A stretch of DNA of 13,812 bases. Origin: Myxococcales bacterium. GTDB taxonomy: Bacteria; Myxococcota; Polyangia; Polyangiales; Polyangiaceae. The stretch is from positions 1-13,812 of the forward strand of contig JAGQIY010001171.1 of the NCBI GenBank assembly GCA_020430865.1, in the 5' to 3' direction. The position numbers were made by a program, and so were the translations under genes. Below the pieces are notes generated by a model. The model did not search any database. It worked only from the letters and a program-made list of their open reading frames with translations, and was not told the origin of the DNA. Numbering within the stretch: the stretch's first letter is position 1; each line of letters opens with the position of its first letter. Shown here piece after piece: positions 13,734 to 13,812 of the stretch.

Positions 13734-13812
13734 ATGGACCCCTTGTGGATCGCGGCGCTGGTCAACCCTGCAGTCACTGCCGTCGTGGTGAGCGCGCTGA
13801 CGCAACATTTCA
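13734..13812 (+). CDS. Start of an unidentified gene, truncated by the window edge
   Basis: The ATG at 13734 opens 26 codons that run to the right edge without a stop. The translation begins MDPLWIAALVNPAVTAVVVS, a hydrophobic N-terminus that could be a signal anchor or first membrane helix. Codon third positions are GC-rich. The upstream GAG about six bases before the ATG is a weak ribosome-binding site. Too little is visible to name a family, and the frame could also be fortuitous. Confidence 0.45.
   Translation, partial: MDPLWIAALVNPAVTAVVVSALTQHF

Noticed and set aside
13486..13791. Plus-strand 101-codon frame near the right edge
   Set aside because: Codon third positions are not clearly GC-biased, there is no good ribosome-binding site, and the product is low-complexity. 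It also overlaps the more plausible start at 13734 in another frame.

Overview
The window reads as a high-GC chromosomal segment of a myxobacterium (Myxococcota, probably a Polyangiales-type soil bacterium). Three things point there: a secreted protein ending in a MYXO-CTERM sorting signal (Cys-containing motif, hydrophobic stretch, terminal Arg5), a membrane Ser/Thr protein kinase, and several exported proteins with long Gly/Ser/Ala-rich linkers. Coding GC3 is very high and many starts lack a clear Shine-Dalgarno. I see no tRNA, rRNA, CRISPR array, insertion sequence or phage gene.

Layout. (1) Minus strand, 1-1196: a TetR-family repressor gene followed 39 bp downstream by the 5' part of an AmrS-type radical SAM gene that runs off the left edge. 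(2) 1197-1346: a divergent control region with two matching inverted repeats, 33 bp centre to centre, the likely TetR operators. (3) Plus strand, 1347-4418: a ferritin-like diiron protein with a complete six-residue metal site, a DUF481-like outer-membrane protein, a small CPXCG zinc-ribbon-like protein and a divergent lipoate-ligase-A-like protein. The last three are packed end to end (1-4 bp gap, then a 4 bp overlap), so the set is probably one operon under the TetR protein. (4) Minus strand, 4411-7585: three genes transcribed as PI-PLC-like lipoprotein, unknown 157-aa protein, MscS channel. The MscS stop overlaps the stop of the convergent plus-strand operon by 8 bp. (5) Plus strand, 7675-9699: a kinase with an extracytoplasmic CHASE sensor, divergent from the PI-PLC gene. 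(6) Minus strand, 9857-13420: a zinc-dependent phospholipase C-like MYXO-CTERM protein followed by a Gly-rich lipoprotein of unknown function. (7) 13421-13812: mostly non-coding, with the first codons of a plus-strand gene at the right edge.

How the parts may work together. The left half looks like a ligand-responsive TetR switch that controls both itself (with the radical SAM gene) and a diiron oxidase operon. The right half is rich in cell-envelope functions: two unrelated phospholipase-type folds, one lipid-anchored and one sorted by myxosortase, an MscS channel with a large N-terminal exported domain, and a ligand-sensing membrane kinase beside one of the phospholipases. Substrates of the diiron protein, both phospholipases and the CHASE domain cannot be read from sequence. 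There is no single obvious new defence or mobile system. The most unusual items are the twin-operator diiron operon with its apparently catalytic-Lys-less lipoate-ligase-like member, and the CHASE-Ser/Thr-kinase fusion.
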